Assembly (NCBI GenBank): GCA_019309045.1
Contig: JAFDGZ010000019.1
Location: 1 to 57,543, forward strand
DNA length: 57,543 nucleotides
Direction: 5' to 3'
Source: Deltaproteobacteria bacterium
GTDB lineage: Bacteria > Desulfobacterota > Syntrophobacteria > BM002
Shown here: positions 8,383-16,831 of the stretch, piece by piece
Layout: the number at the start of each line of letters is the position of its first letter
Numbering within the stretch: position 1 is the first letter of the stretch
Program-made: the position numbers and the translations under genes
Notes under the pieces: generated by a model
Told to the model about the DNA's origin: nothing
What the model saw: the letters and a program-made list of their open reading frames with translations, nothing else
Databases searched by the model: none

Positions 8383-9120
8383 ATGCTGCTGGTAAAGAAT
8401 ATTTCTGCTTTCTATGGCAACATACAGATTCTTCATCATGTGAGCTATCATGTGGATGAGGGTGAAGTAGTAGCTCTCGTTGGCGGCAATGGTGCTGGCA
8501 AGAGCACCTTGCTCAATGTGATCAGTGGACTGCATCCTGCAGCTCGAGGCAGCATCTCCTTGCGCCAGCGCCAGGTGCTGGGTCTGCCTCCTGACAGGCT
8601 GGTAAAGCTTGGCCTGGTGCAGGTTCCTGAAGAGCGCCAGATCTTCAATTCCATGACTGTGGCAGACAACCTTGCCCTCGGGGCATACTCCCTGCCGAAA
8701 AGAGAACGCCGGGACATGGTGCGCAGCCAGCTCACCGAAGTGTATCGGCTCTTTCCAATTCTGCGTGAAAGAGCACAACAGAGAGCAGGCACTCTCAGTG
8801 GAGGTGAACAGCAAATGCTCTCTATTGGCCGGGCACTCATGGCCCGACCGCAAATGCTCCTCCTGGATGAACCTTCACTTGGTCTGGCGCCCCTGGTGGT
8901 GAGAGAGATCTTTCAGGTAATCAAAGAGCTGCAGCAAAAAGGAACCACCATACTCCTGGTGGAGCAAAACGCTCAGGCAGCCCTGGAGGTGTGCGATCGT
9001 GCCTATGTACTCGAGGCCGGCCGCATTGTGCTAGAAGGAAGCCCCCATGAGCTAATGGAGAATGACGAGCTGCGGCGAGCATTCCTTGGCAAGGACTACC
9101 AGGCAAAATGGGAGAGGTGA
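8383..9120 (+). CDS. livF: Liv ABC transporter ATP-binding protein LivF
   Basis: LivF is the second Liv ATPase. The 245-residue protein has Walker A GGNGAGKST, an intact signature LSGGEQQMLSIGRAL, Walker B MLLLDEPSLGLAP and H-loop VEQNAQAAL, all typical of LivF. I chose ATG 8383 because family members begin with a few residues before the first strand (MLLVKNISAFYG). A TTG at 8341 would add 14 non-conserved residues. The 121-base gap after livG contains no gene. The next gene starts 40 bases downstream on the same strand. Confidence 0.93.
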   Translation: MLLVKNISAFYGNIQILHHVSYHVDEGEVVALVGGNGAGKSTLLNVISGLHPAARGSISLRQRQVLGLPPDRLVKLGLVQVPEERQIFNSMTVADNLALGAYSLPKRERRDMVRSQLTEVYRLFPILRERAQQRAGTLSGGEQQMLSIGRALMARPQMLLLDEPSLGLAPLVVREIFQVIKELQQKGTTILLVEQNAQAALEVCDRAYVLEAGRIVLEGSPHELMENDELRRAFLGKDYQAKWER

Positions 9121-9159
9121 AAGCAGCGCCATTACTGTCAATGGACGAGGGAGCACAAA

Positions 9160-10470
9160 ATGAATACCTTTTGGGACGAGAAGATAGAAACTCTTCCTCG
9201 AGAGCAGCTGGCAGAACTCCAACTCGAGCGGCTGCAGATGACCATAAATCGCGCCTACACCAAGGTAGATTTCTACCGGCAGCGGTTTGAAGAGCTGGGA
9301 ATCATGCCAGAAGACATCCTTTCTCTCGAAGACTTGCAACAATTTCCCTTGACTACTGCTGCTGATCTCGCTACTCACTATCCTTACGGACTCTTTTCGG
9401 TGCCTCTGAAGAGTGTGGTGCGTCTCAAGTTCCCGGCTGCTTCGCGGGGAAGGCCCTTCGTGGTCGGCTACACCAAACGAGACGTTGCCATCTGGCAGCA
9501 GCTGGTGGCCCGGGCCTTGACTGCGGTAAATATTGGCCGCCGGGACATTGTCCAGGTCGCCTTTAACTACAGCTTGTTTACCGGGGCCTTCACTTTCAAC
9601 CAGGCCGCGGAACTGTTGGGAGCAACCGTGGCACCCACATCCATTGTTTCCGCCACCCTGCAATTACAGATCATGCAGGACTTTCGTTCCACAGTGCTGG
9701 CCACCTCACCTTCTTTTGCCTTTCATATTGCTGATACTATGGAGCGCAAGCAAACCAAGTCAGCAGATAACTTTCTCCATACAGGAGTATTCGGGCCAGA
9801 ATGCATGCCGGCCGAGGTCCGCAGCAGCCTGGAACAACGACTGGGACTGCAGGCCTATGCCATTTATGGCGTCAATGAGATGGTAGAGCCCGGGGTGGCC
9901 TTCGAGTGTGTAGAAAAGGACGGCCTTCACCTGGCAGAGGACCACTTCTATCCTGAGCTCATAGATCCTCTTTCCGGCGACAGGGTTCCGCCCGGGCAAC
10001 AGGGCGAATTGGTGGTCACCACGCTGACCATTGAGGGGTTCCCCTTGATTCGCTTTCGTACGGGTGACATTACCATCCTGAACTACCAGCCCTGCCAGTG
10101 CGGCCGTTCCAGTGTCAAGATGGCCCCGCCTCTACAGCGCAGCGATAGCCTGCTCACTGTCCGTGGAATTGGCGTTTACCCAGAACATCTGGGGTCTCTA
10201 CTGCAGGAGGTTGCCCCGGAAGTCTCACGCTACCGCTTTGTCGTTCGCCGGCGGCATGGCTTGAACGACCAGCTGGAGGTCCAGGTTGGCGTACCAGTCG
10301 ACTATGCCACAGATTGGTACGGCACCCATGCACTTGCCGATAGAGTCCGCTCTCATCTTCGCAGGTCCATCGGCCTCGGCATTAAAGTGAGGCTGGTTGA
10401 AGCAGGCAGCCTTACAGGCATGCCCGCAGAAGTCCTGATAGAAGAGCAGGGCTGTGATGATGGTATGTGA
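9160..10470 (+). CDS. Degenerate phenylacetate-CoA ligase-like protein
   Basis: This 436-residue protein is a full-length paralogue of the next gene and of PaaK, but key adenylation motifs are altered. The ATP phosphate-binding loop that reads SSGTTGK in the neighbour is AASRGRP here; the RTRD motif is RTGD; GRSDDM is QRSDSL; and the C-terminal catalytic-lysine region (LPRSERK in the neighbour) is LTGMPAEV. The EDHFYPE and CQCG metal-site segments remain. It therefore may not activate acids and could be a structural or regulatory partner. GAGGGAG lies upstream of ATG 9160. It sits between livF and paaK in the same operon. Confidence 0.85.
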   Translation: MNTFWDEKIETLPREQLAELQLERLQMTINRAYTKVDFYRQRFEELGIMPEDILSLEDLQQFPLTTAADLATHYPYGLFSVPLKSVVRLKFPAASRGRPFVVGYTKRDVAIWQQLVARALTAVNIGRRDIVQVAFNYSLFTGAFTFNQAAELLGATVAPTSIVSATLQLQIMQDFRSTVLATSPSFAFHIADTMERKQTKSADNFLHTGVFGPECMPAEVRSSLEQRLGLQAYAIYGVNEMVEPGVAFECVEKDGLHLAEDHFYPELIDPLSGDRVPPGQQGELVVTTLTIEGFPLIRFRTGDITILNYQPCQCGRSSVKMAPPLQRSDSLLTVRGIGVYPEHLGSLLQEVAPEVSRYRFVVRRRHGLNDQLEVQVGVPVDYATDWYGTHALADRVRSHLRRSIGLGIKVRLVEAGSLTGMPAEVLIEEQGCDDGM

Positions 10471-10514
10471 CTAGCACAGGGAGACTGTAATAGACGGGAC
10501 ATGCGAGGTTGCCA

Positions 10515-11801
10515 ATGAGTCGGAGCTTTCTGCCAGCTGTTTCAGGAAAAGAAGAATTGCAGGCCATCCAGGTGCAGGGGCTGCAATGGACTGTGCATCA
10601 TGCTTACCACAATTCGCCTTTTTACCGGCAGCGTCTCCAGGAAGCCGGCGTGCACCCTGATCACATCCGAACTCTGGATGACCTCAAAAGACTGCCCTTC
10701 ACCACAGCAGAAGACCTGAGGTTGAATTACCCCTTCCCACTGAGGGCGGTTCCCTTTGACAAGATCGTCAGAATTCACGCCTCTTCCGGCACCACGGGCA
10801 AACGAAAAGTGCTCTGCTACACGCAAAAGGACGTTGATGACTGGGCAGAGATGTTTGCCCGCTGCTACGAAATGGCCGGACTCAACAGCTCGGACAGAGT
10901 GCAGATAGCCGTGGGCTATGGGCTCTGGACTGCAGGTGTAGGGTTCCAGCTCGGATGCGAGCGGTTCGGGGCGATGGCAGTTCCTGTGGGACCGGGCAAC
11001 ACTCAGATGCATTGTGAAATGCTCATCGACATGCAAAGCACAGTGTTCTGTTCCACTGCTTCCATGGCTCTGCTCATGGCAGAAGAAATACAGCGCCGCA
11101 ACCTCAAATCGCAAATCGCCCTCAGAAAAATTATCATGGGAGCCGAGCGTCACAGCGAGAGTATGGACCGCCGCATCAAAGACCTTCTGGATGTTGAACA
11201 TGTCTTCGACATCCCCGGCCTCACCGAACTATATGGCCCTGGAACCGGTCTGGACTGTGAACTGCATCAGGGCATCCACTACTGGGCAGACTTCTATATC
11301 CTGGAAATCATCGATCCTGACACTCTAGAACCAGTCAGGCCTGGCGATACAGGAGAAATGGTGGTCACCACCCTCAGGAAAGAAGCTGCTCCCCTCATCC
11401 GCTATCGCACCAGAGATCTGTCGAGATTGCTTCCCCAGCCGTGTGCCTGCGGCAGTCCTTTTCCAATGCATGACCGCATCCTCGGCCGCTCCGACGATAT
11501 GTTCATCATCAGGGCGGTAAATGTCTATCCGGGCCAGATAGATCACCTTCTTTCAGGAGTAGCTGAAATTGGCAGTGAATATCAGGTACATCTGGAAAGA
11601 AGAGAAGACGGCCGGGACTACATGATCCTCAAAGTAGAGCGGCGACCAGAGATTGCCGCGGAGCGCGACCATGAAATAGCCCAGCAGATCAGGCGCGCTG
11701 TGCGCCAGCAGTTGCTGGTGAGTGCAGAGGTCGACATACAGGAATACGGCACTCTTCCGAGGAGCGAGCGCAAGAGCAAGCGGGTATTTGACCATCGGTA
11801 A
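10515..11801 (+). CDS. paaK: Phenylacetate-CoA ligase
   Basis: PaaK makes arylacetyl-CoA from arylacetate, ATP and CoA. The 428-residue protein has all expected motifs: RIHASSGTTGK near residue 95, ELYGPG near 240, RYRTRDLS near 300, GRSDDMFIIRAVNVYP near 330, and the C-terminal lysine region LPRSERKSKR. The ATG at 10515 has GAGG six bases upstream; a TTG at 10509 is in frame but less likely. It follows the degenerate paralogue by 44 bases. With IorAB, which yields the same products from aryl-pyruvates, it points to aromatic amino acid or arylacetate metabolism. Confidence 0.92.
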   Translation: MSRSFLPAVSGKEELQAIQVQGLQWTVHHAYHNSPFYRQRLQEAGVHPDHIRTLDDLKRLPFTTAEDLRLNYPFPLRAVPFDKIVRIHASSGTTGKRKVLCYTQKDVDDWAEMFARCYEMAGLNSSDRVQIAVGYGLWTAGVGFQLGCERFGAMAVPVGPGNTQMHCEMLIDMQSTVFCSTASMALLMAEEIQRRNLKSQIALRKIIMGAERHSESMDRRIKDLLDVEHVFDIPGLTELYGPGTGLDCELHQGIHYWADFYILEIIDPDTLEPVRPGDTGEMVVTTLRKEAAPLIRYRTRDLSRLLPQPCACGSPFPMHDRILGRSDDMFIIRAVNVYPGQIDHLLSGVAEIGSEYQVHLERREDGRDYMILKVERRPEIAAERDHEIAQQIRRAVRQQLLVSAEVDIQEYGTLPRSERKSKRVFDHR

Positions 11802-12111
11802 TAGTGCGGAGGGCGAGTTGCGGGTTAGGGGTTAGCGGTTATCAGTTGTCGGTTGTCAGGAAGCGTTTATTAGGTGCCTACTATCATTACGCGCTAGTAT
11901 CTAGTGTTTTTCTGTGGAAGCGGCATCTTGGCGCGATCGGGCTCAGGAAAATAGCGAGCTGCGCGTCTTTGAGGGAAGACGAGCTTGGCATAAACCCTAG
12001 AAGTAACTACAACTTGTAATACTAGAAGGCAAAAAAGGAGGTGTATAAGACGACCTGGATGTGGGGTGATAGGAGTTGTTTACCATATGAGGAGCAAAGG
12101 GGGGTTTTGCT
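11802..12111 (+). other. Intergenic region upstream of livK
   Basis: There is no convincing gene. Bases 11819-11861 contain low-complexity tandem variants of GGTTAG / GGTTATCAG / GGTTGTCAG, a type of degenerate spacer repeat. AAGGAGG at 12035-12041 is a strong ribosome-binding-like sequence but no start codon follows at a suitable distance. The purine-rich GGGGGG at 12099-12104 is the probable ribosome binding site of livK. No sigma-54 element was found. Confidence 0.5.
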
Positions 12112-13308
12112 ATGAACAGGCGAACAAAGATCTACATCATCTGCTTGCTTTCTCTGGCTGCTTTTGTCTTTGGCTCTCCAGCCACAACCAGCAAAGCTGC
12201 TGAACCGATCAAGATCGGTGCTTTCTTCGATCTTTCCGGAACAGCGGCCTTTATCGGCACACCCACCAAACTGGTGGCCCAGATGGTGGTTGACAAGATC
12301 AACAAGGAGGGCGGCGTCAATGGCCGTCCTCTGCAGCTGCTAATCGGCGACACCGAGGGTGATCCCACCAAGGCGCTCATGGTAGCCAAACGGCTGGTGG
12401 AAATGGAAAACGTGGTAGCTTTGATTGGTCCCACGCGCACGGGTACTGGCATGGCTGTGAAGAAATATCTGGAGGGCAAGCACATTCCCACTGTGATGAC
12501 GGTGGGCGGCGACCCGGTGATCATGGAGGGCATTCACGGCGGCAAAGATTTTGGCACTGCTAAGTGGATCTTCAAATCCCCACAGCGGAGCTCCATCGCC
12601 GTAAAAAAAGTCTACCAGTACCTGCGGGCCAAGAAAGTCAAAAATATTGCCTTGATAACTGCATCCGATGGCTTCGGCCGCGATGGCCATCGCTGGCTCA
12701 CCAAGCTGGCCCCAGAGTATGGGCTCACTGTCGTAGCTGACGAATCCTTTGGAGTCAGAGATGCAGACATGACCACCCAGCTCACCAAGATAAGAAACAC
12801 CAACGCCCAGGTCATTGTCTGCTGGACCATAGGCCCGGCAGGCGCCATTGTGGCAAAAAATGTCAAACAGTTGGCTATCAAGATACCTCTGATTCAGTGC
12901 CACGGCCTGCCAGGACCTAAATACATAGAGCTGGCTGGCAGGGCAGCAGAGGGTAATATCATGCCGGCCACTAAACTGATGGCCTACGACCAGTTGCCAG
13001 CTACGGATCCGCAGAAGGCTGTCATCGAAGAATTCGTCCATCTCTACAACGATGTCTACCACTACGACCAGAAATTCCCCATCAATACTCATTCCGGCTA
13101 TGCCTGGGACGCCATCTATATCATTGCCAATGCCATGAAAAGGGCAGGAACCGAACCGGCGGCCCTGCGAGACGCCATTGAGCAAACCAAAAACTACGTG
13201 GGAGTAAGCGGCATCTACAACATCACTCCCAAGGATCACAATGGCCTGGGCACCGATTCAATGATCATAGTGATGGTAAGAGATGGCAAGTGGAAATTGA
13301 TCTATTGA
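12112..13308 (+). CDS. livK: Liv ABC transporter periplasmic substrate-binding protein
   Basis: This 398-residue protein is the type I periplasmic binding protein of the Liv importer encoded upstream. It has a Sec signal peptide (hydrophobic residues about 8-25, cleavage likely after SKA at about 30) and the mature start EPIKIGAFFDLSGTAAFIG. The body has the family pattern VNGRPLQLLIGDTEGDP and VALIGPT. The ligand cannot be read from sequence, but the flanking ior and paaK genes favour an aromatic or branched acid. It is transcribed with the cluster or from its own promoter in the 310-base gap before it. Confidence 0.92.
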   Translation: MNRRTKIYIICLLSLAAFVFGSPATTSKAAEPIKIGAFFDLSGTAAFIGTPTKLVAQMVVDKINKEGGVNGRPLQLLIGDTEGDPTKALMVAKRLVEMENVVALIGPTRTGTGMAVKKYLEGKHIPTVMTVGGDPVIMEGIHGGKDFGTAKWIFKSPQRSSIAVKKVYQYLRAKKVKNIALITASDGFGRDGHRWLTKLAPEYGLTVVADESFGVRDADMTTQLTKIRNTNAQVIVCWTIGPAGAIVAKNVKQLAIKIPLIQCHGLPGPKYIELAGRAAEGNIMPATKLMAYDQLPATDPQKAVIEEFVHLYNDVYHYDQKFPINTHSGYAWDAIYIIANAMKRAGTEPAALRDAIEQTKNYVGVSGIYNITPKDHNGLGTDSMIIVMVRDGKWKLIY

Positions 13309-13322
13309 TAGCTAGATAATTC

Positions 13323-13350
13323 AACGGGCGGGAACCAATCCCCGCCCGTT
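13323..13350. terminator. GC-rich hairpin after livK
   Basis: AACGGGCGGG (13323-13332) and CCCGCCCGTT (13341-13350) form a perfect 10-bp stem with an eight-base loop, between the convergent ends of livK and a small minus-strand gene. There is no T tract on either side, so it is a strong stem but not a classical intrinsic terminator. It may stop transcription from both sides or protect mRNA ends. Confidence 0.6.
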
Positions 13351-13408
13351 GCCCGGAGCAGGGCAAGAATCCGTTCTTAGAGGTGAGTGGCTGGGCCGTA
13401 GCCTTGTC

Positions 13409-13630
13409 TCAAAGATCTTCAAGCTTGCGCAGGCAATCTTGAGGGAAACGATGTGTTCCGCCGGTCCCATCGAGCGTAACCCTGACAAGCGCCTCTGGAT
13501 CATTGATGACCGTGTCGGGATCGCTTATCACCCCATGGAGACCGATGTACTCCTCCATATAGTCTTCCCAGCTTTCATCATTAGATTTTCGATAGACCTC
13601 GACCCGATCGCCTTGGCGAAATGGTAACAT
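13409..13630 (-). CDS. Small basic/acidic protein, SH3/KOW-like
   Basis: This 73-residue protein begins MLPFRQGDRVEVYRK and continues GLHGVISDPDTVINDPEALVRVTLDGTGG. The pattern of short beta strands with GDRVEV and RVTLDG resembles small barrel (SH3/KOW-like) proteins. Function is unknown. The start is well supported: on the minus strand GGGGAG precedes the ATG by five bases. The AT-rich sequence just upstream (13641-13675) could hold a promoter. It is a single gene, convergent with livK. Confidence 0.65.
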   Translation of the reverse strand: MLPFRQGDRVEVYRKSNDESWEDYMEEYIGLHGVISDPDTVINDPEALVRVTLDGTGGTHRFPQDCLRKLEDL

Positions 13631-13970
13631 TGATTCTCCCCTTTCCTAATATTATTATGATATTGTACAATCTTCATTGAAGCGCTCGGTCTACTACGAC
13701 TGGCCAATCATAAATGTCTACCCAGGCGAGGTATTTCAAGTGTCACACAGTAGCCTAGCTGGAACCGCCCATATTTCCCTCCTCTTCAGCGAGCTACAGG
13801 CTTTACGGCAATGCAAGTGCGTCCTTGGTTGTCCGGGACTATAAGGTACTAATCGAGTACATCTAGGACCTTTGCAGTACTGTGGTATCCCTACAGGGCG
13901 CGAGCACCTGCGCTACGCAGGCAACAGTCATCGTCACAGCCTCGCAAGGCTAACCCATGAAATATTCGGG
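13631..13970 (-). other. Intergenic region between two minus-strand genes
   Basis: I found no gene or known RNA. Near 13640-13680 the sequence is AT-rich and probably contains the promoter of the small gene at 13409. Two small stems, GCCT/AGGC at about 13949-13960 and CCTGCG/CGCAGG near 13909-13924, follow the end of the large Fe-S gene on the minus strand. They lack T tracts. Confidence 0.4.
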
Positions 13971-16661
13971 CTAAACGTTTGGAGAAGCAGGGAATAGGCC
14001 TGTCTCTACCGGCAGTTCGGCGGTGGCTTTCCTGGCGCATTCGGGACACAACTTGCGGTCAGCAAAAGGACCAGGCATTATCTGGATCCGTCTACCGACA
14101 AAGTTTAAATACCGCCGCGTACCCAACTCTACACCGCAGCTCTCACAATATTCCAGTTTTTCTCGACGAAGTATAGTACCGCAGAAATTAAGTCGACGCT
14201 CACCATTCACGTCTTCTAAGACAATAGCACCAGTAGGACAATTGGTAGCACATGCACCACACAGAATGCAACGGTCAGCCGCGATCCGAAAATCAGTTAC
14301 TCCTTGCTGGTCGAAATCAAGATAGCCAAACTGCAAGGCATCAACACCCATTTTGTCACGACAGATACTGACGCACAGTCCACAACGTTTGCAGATATCA
14401 CACCTGAGACACCGCCGTCCCTCTTCCCTGGCCATAGCTTCGGATAGTCCCAGCTCCACCTGCTGAAAAGTGATCCTCCTTCTATCCGGATTAAGCATTG
14501 GCATTTCTGGCCGATGCAGGATCATCTTAGTAGCGGCTGGAACCTCGAGCCACTCAACACGCTGGTGACGGACGGGTACCTGCGGCATTTTAGGCTGTGG
14601 CAGTCCTCGCAAGTAGCGGTCTATCCCTGCTGCGGCAAATTTACCTGCACCGATAGCTTCCACTACGGTTGCCGGTCCCAAAACAGCGTCGCCTCCAGCA
14701 AATACTCCATCCTCGTTGGTCATGCCGCTCACTGTATCAGCCAGAAGAGTATTGCGTTTTGTCCACTTAAGGTTTTCCAAAGATTCGAGCCCTTCCGGAT
14801 CGATCTTCTGACCAATGGCGGTGATTACCGCATCAACCTCATACAGATGATCACTGTCTTCCACAGGAACAGGTCGCCGTCTGCCGCTGGAATCTGCTGC
14901 CTCCAGTCTTGCTTTCAGACATCGGATACCAGTAACGCACCCTTCAGTTCCCACGATCTCCACTGGAACAGTGAGAAACGAGAAGCGCACCCCTTCTTCT
15001 TCGGCCTGCTCGACCTCTTCAATACTGGCAGGCATTTCAGAGCGAGTCCGCCGGTAGAGGATGCTGACATCTTGACAGCCAAGCCGAATACAGGTCCTGG
15101 CAGCGTCAATAGCCACGTTGCCGCCACCAATGATCGCCACTCGCCTGCCGGGTTTGTGTCTTTCACCCAAAGCCACTCGGAGGAGAAAAGCTATGGCATC
15201 CAACACTTGAGGGAATGAATCCTCGCCGGCAACTCCCAGCCTGTAAGAACCATGTGCGCCAATACTGATGAAAAATGCCTCGTATCCTTCCTGCCTTAGC
15301 TTTTCGATTGTGGTGTCTTTACCCAGTCTGGTATTATAGCGGAACTCGACCCCCAGGTCCTCAATCATTGCCACCTCCCGATCAATGACCTCCCGTGGCA
15401 GTCGATATCTAGGGATCCCCACCATCATCATCCCACCCGCCATGGGCAGAGCCTCAACCACAGTGACCCGGTAACCTCTCAATACCAGGTAATAGGCCGC
15501 GGTAAGTCCTGCCGGACCTGCACCGATCACGCAGACCTTGTGGCCATTGTCTGGGGCTTTTTGTGGGTTGACATAGGTACGCTCGGACATGGCTCTTTCG
15601 GCAGCAAAGGCCTTAAGATCTCGTATGGCTATGGGTGTGTCGATCCTACCACGAACGCAGACGTATTCACATGGGTGCGTGCACACCAAACCACATACCC
15701 AGGGGAAGGGGTTGTCCTTACGGATGAGTTCAACCGCCTCGGCATCGCGACCCTGGCCGATCAGGCTCACGTAACTCGAGACATCAATCCCGGCCGGACA
15801 GGCCATCTGACAAGGCGCCGGCGTGAGAACGTCACAATCCCCGGTCGGACAAACATGGGTGGTAATATGACTTTCATAGACCTCCTGGTATTCTGCAATG
15901 GCCACTGATACCATCTGTCCCACAAGGCGAGCCCCTTCCTCACCGGCTTCCGCCATAAGCTTATTGGCCAGCGAATCTATGGCCGGCAAGTGGTCTGTCC
16001 CACCCCTGCCACGGCTGACATCCTCAAGAAGCTCAATCAATGATTCCACTCTCTGCCGAGAGCGAGGTTCAGTGACCCGCCCTCTGGTCTCCAACGCTCT
16101 AGAAAGGTCATTTAAAGTTTTCGTTACGGGGCAGACACTTATTCCCGGAGGGTTCGCCACCTCGATTGACATTACGTCTGCAAGATGCTCTTCTCTCTGC
16201 TCTTCGGTCAACTCTGCAGTTCTTTCAAAATGAAGGCATTTGGTCACACATTTAGCCACGCAAGCTGGTTCCAGACCTTGATCCACCCGGTCCATACAGT
16301 AGTCACATTTTACCACCTTGCCGGTCTCAGGATTCCACTGGGGCGCACCATAGGGGCAGGCCTCGATACAGGACTTGCATCCCACACAGAGTTCTTCATC
16401 CACAAAAACAATACCGTCCTTTGCCCGCGTCTGCATAGCGCCAGTCGGGCATGCTGGTACACACCATGGCTCGTCACAATGAAAACAAGGCATGAAGACG
16501 AAGTCCGTCTTGGGAATGTTGTTTACCACTTGGGGGGTAGTCGTAATGATACGGCACAAGCGGGGCCCTGGAGGGAGCCCTTTGTTGTCTTTACAGTGGA
16601 CCTCACAAGAGTGGCAGCCGATGCATTCTTCCCTGTCCTGATAGAGGTGGTATTGGCTCAT
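13971..16661 (-). CDS. Fe-S / GltD-like NAD(P)H oxidoreductase fusion
   Basis: This 896-residue cytoplasmic protein joins three modules. Residues 1-190 are a DmsB/PsrB-like four-cluster electron carrier (CIGCHSCEVHC, CFHCDEPWCVPACP, CVGCKSCIEACP, CDYCMDR). Residues about 285-690 are a GltD-like flavoprotein with its own Fe-S entry (CQMACPAGID), FAD site VIGAGPAGLTAAYYL and NAD(P) site IIGGGNVAIDAART. The C terminus adds two [4Fe-4S] motifs (CDICKRCGLCVSIC, CILCGACATNCP) and a four-Cys zinc-like tail (CESC...CPEC). It likely moves electrons between the upstream molybdopterin enzyme and NAD(P). The ATG at 16661 has AAGGAG seven bases upstream. Confidence 0.88.
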   Translation of the reverse strand: MSQYHLYQDREECIGCHSCEVHCKDNKGLPPGPRLCRIITTTPQVVNNIPKTDFVFMPCFHCDEPWCVPACPTGAMQTRAKDGIVFVDEELCVGCKSCIEACPYGAPQWNPETGKVVKCDYCMDRVDQGLEPACVAKCVTKCLHFERTAELTEEQREEHLADVMSIEVANPPGISVCPVTKTLNDLSRALETRGRVTEPRSRQRVESLIELLEDVSRGRGGTDHLPAIDSLANKLMAEAGEEGARLVGQMVSVAIAEYQEVYESHITTHVCPTGDCDVLTPAPCQMACPAGIDVSSYVSLIGQGRDAEAVELIRKDNPFPWVCGLVCTHPCEYVCVRGRIDTPIAIRDLKAFAAERAMSERTYVNPQKAPDNGHKVCVIGAGPAGLTAAYYLVLRGYRVTVVEALPMAGGMMMVGIPRYRLPREVIDREVAMIEDLGVEFRYNTRLGKDTTIEKLRQEGYEAFFISIGAHGSYRLGVAGEDSFPQVLDAIAFLLRVALGERHKPGRRVAIIGGGNVAIDAARTCIRLGCQDVSILYRRTRSEMPASIEEVEQAEEEGVRFSFLTVPVEIVGTEGCVTGIRCLKARLEAADSSGRRRPVPVEDSDHLYEVDAVITAIGQKIDPEGLESLENLKWTKRNTLLADTVSGMTNEDGVFAGGDAVLGPATVVEAIGAGKFAAAGIDRYLRGLPQPKMPQVPVRHQRVEWLEVPAATKMILHRPEMPMLNPDRRRITFQQVELGLSEAMAREEGRRCLRCDICKRCGLCVSICRDKMGVDALQFGYLDFDQQGVTDFRIAADRCILCGACATNCPTGAIVLEDVNGERRLNFCGTILRREKLEYCESCGVELGTRRYLNFVGRRIQIMPGPFADRKLCPECARKATAELPVETGLFPASPNV

Positions 16662-16831
16662 CAATTTTCTCCTTCAAGTATTTCTCTCACCGGGGCCAGC
16701 ATGGCACCCCGTCATTGCTGTAATGCAATTCACATATGGCTTTGCTGGAATCAGGTCCTTTTCCCCAAAAGTTGTTGAACCAGCACGCCCTGTTCGCTAC
16801 CGCGTTCGTCCGAAAATCCAAGGGCATGGCA

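Noticed and set aside
11804-12019. Small plus-strand gene of 71 codons before livK
   Set aside because: It runs through degenerate repeat sequence, lacks a ribosome binding site and has no protein-like pattern.
12340-13239. Minus-strand open frame of 299 codons
   Set aside because: It is antisense to livK, which has a signal peptide and family motifs. It is a shadow frame.
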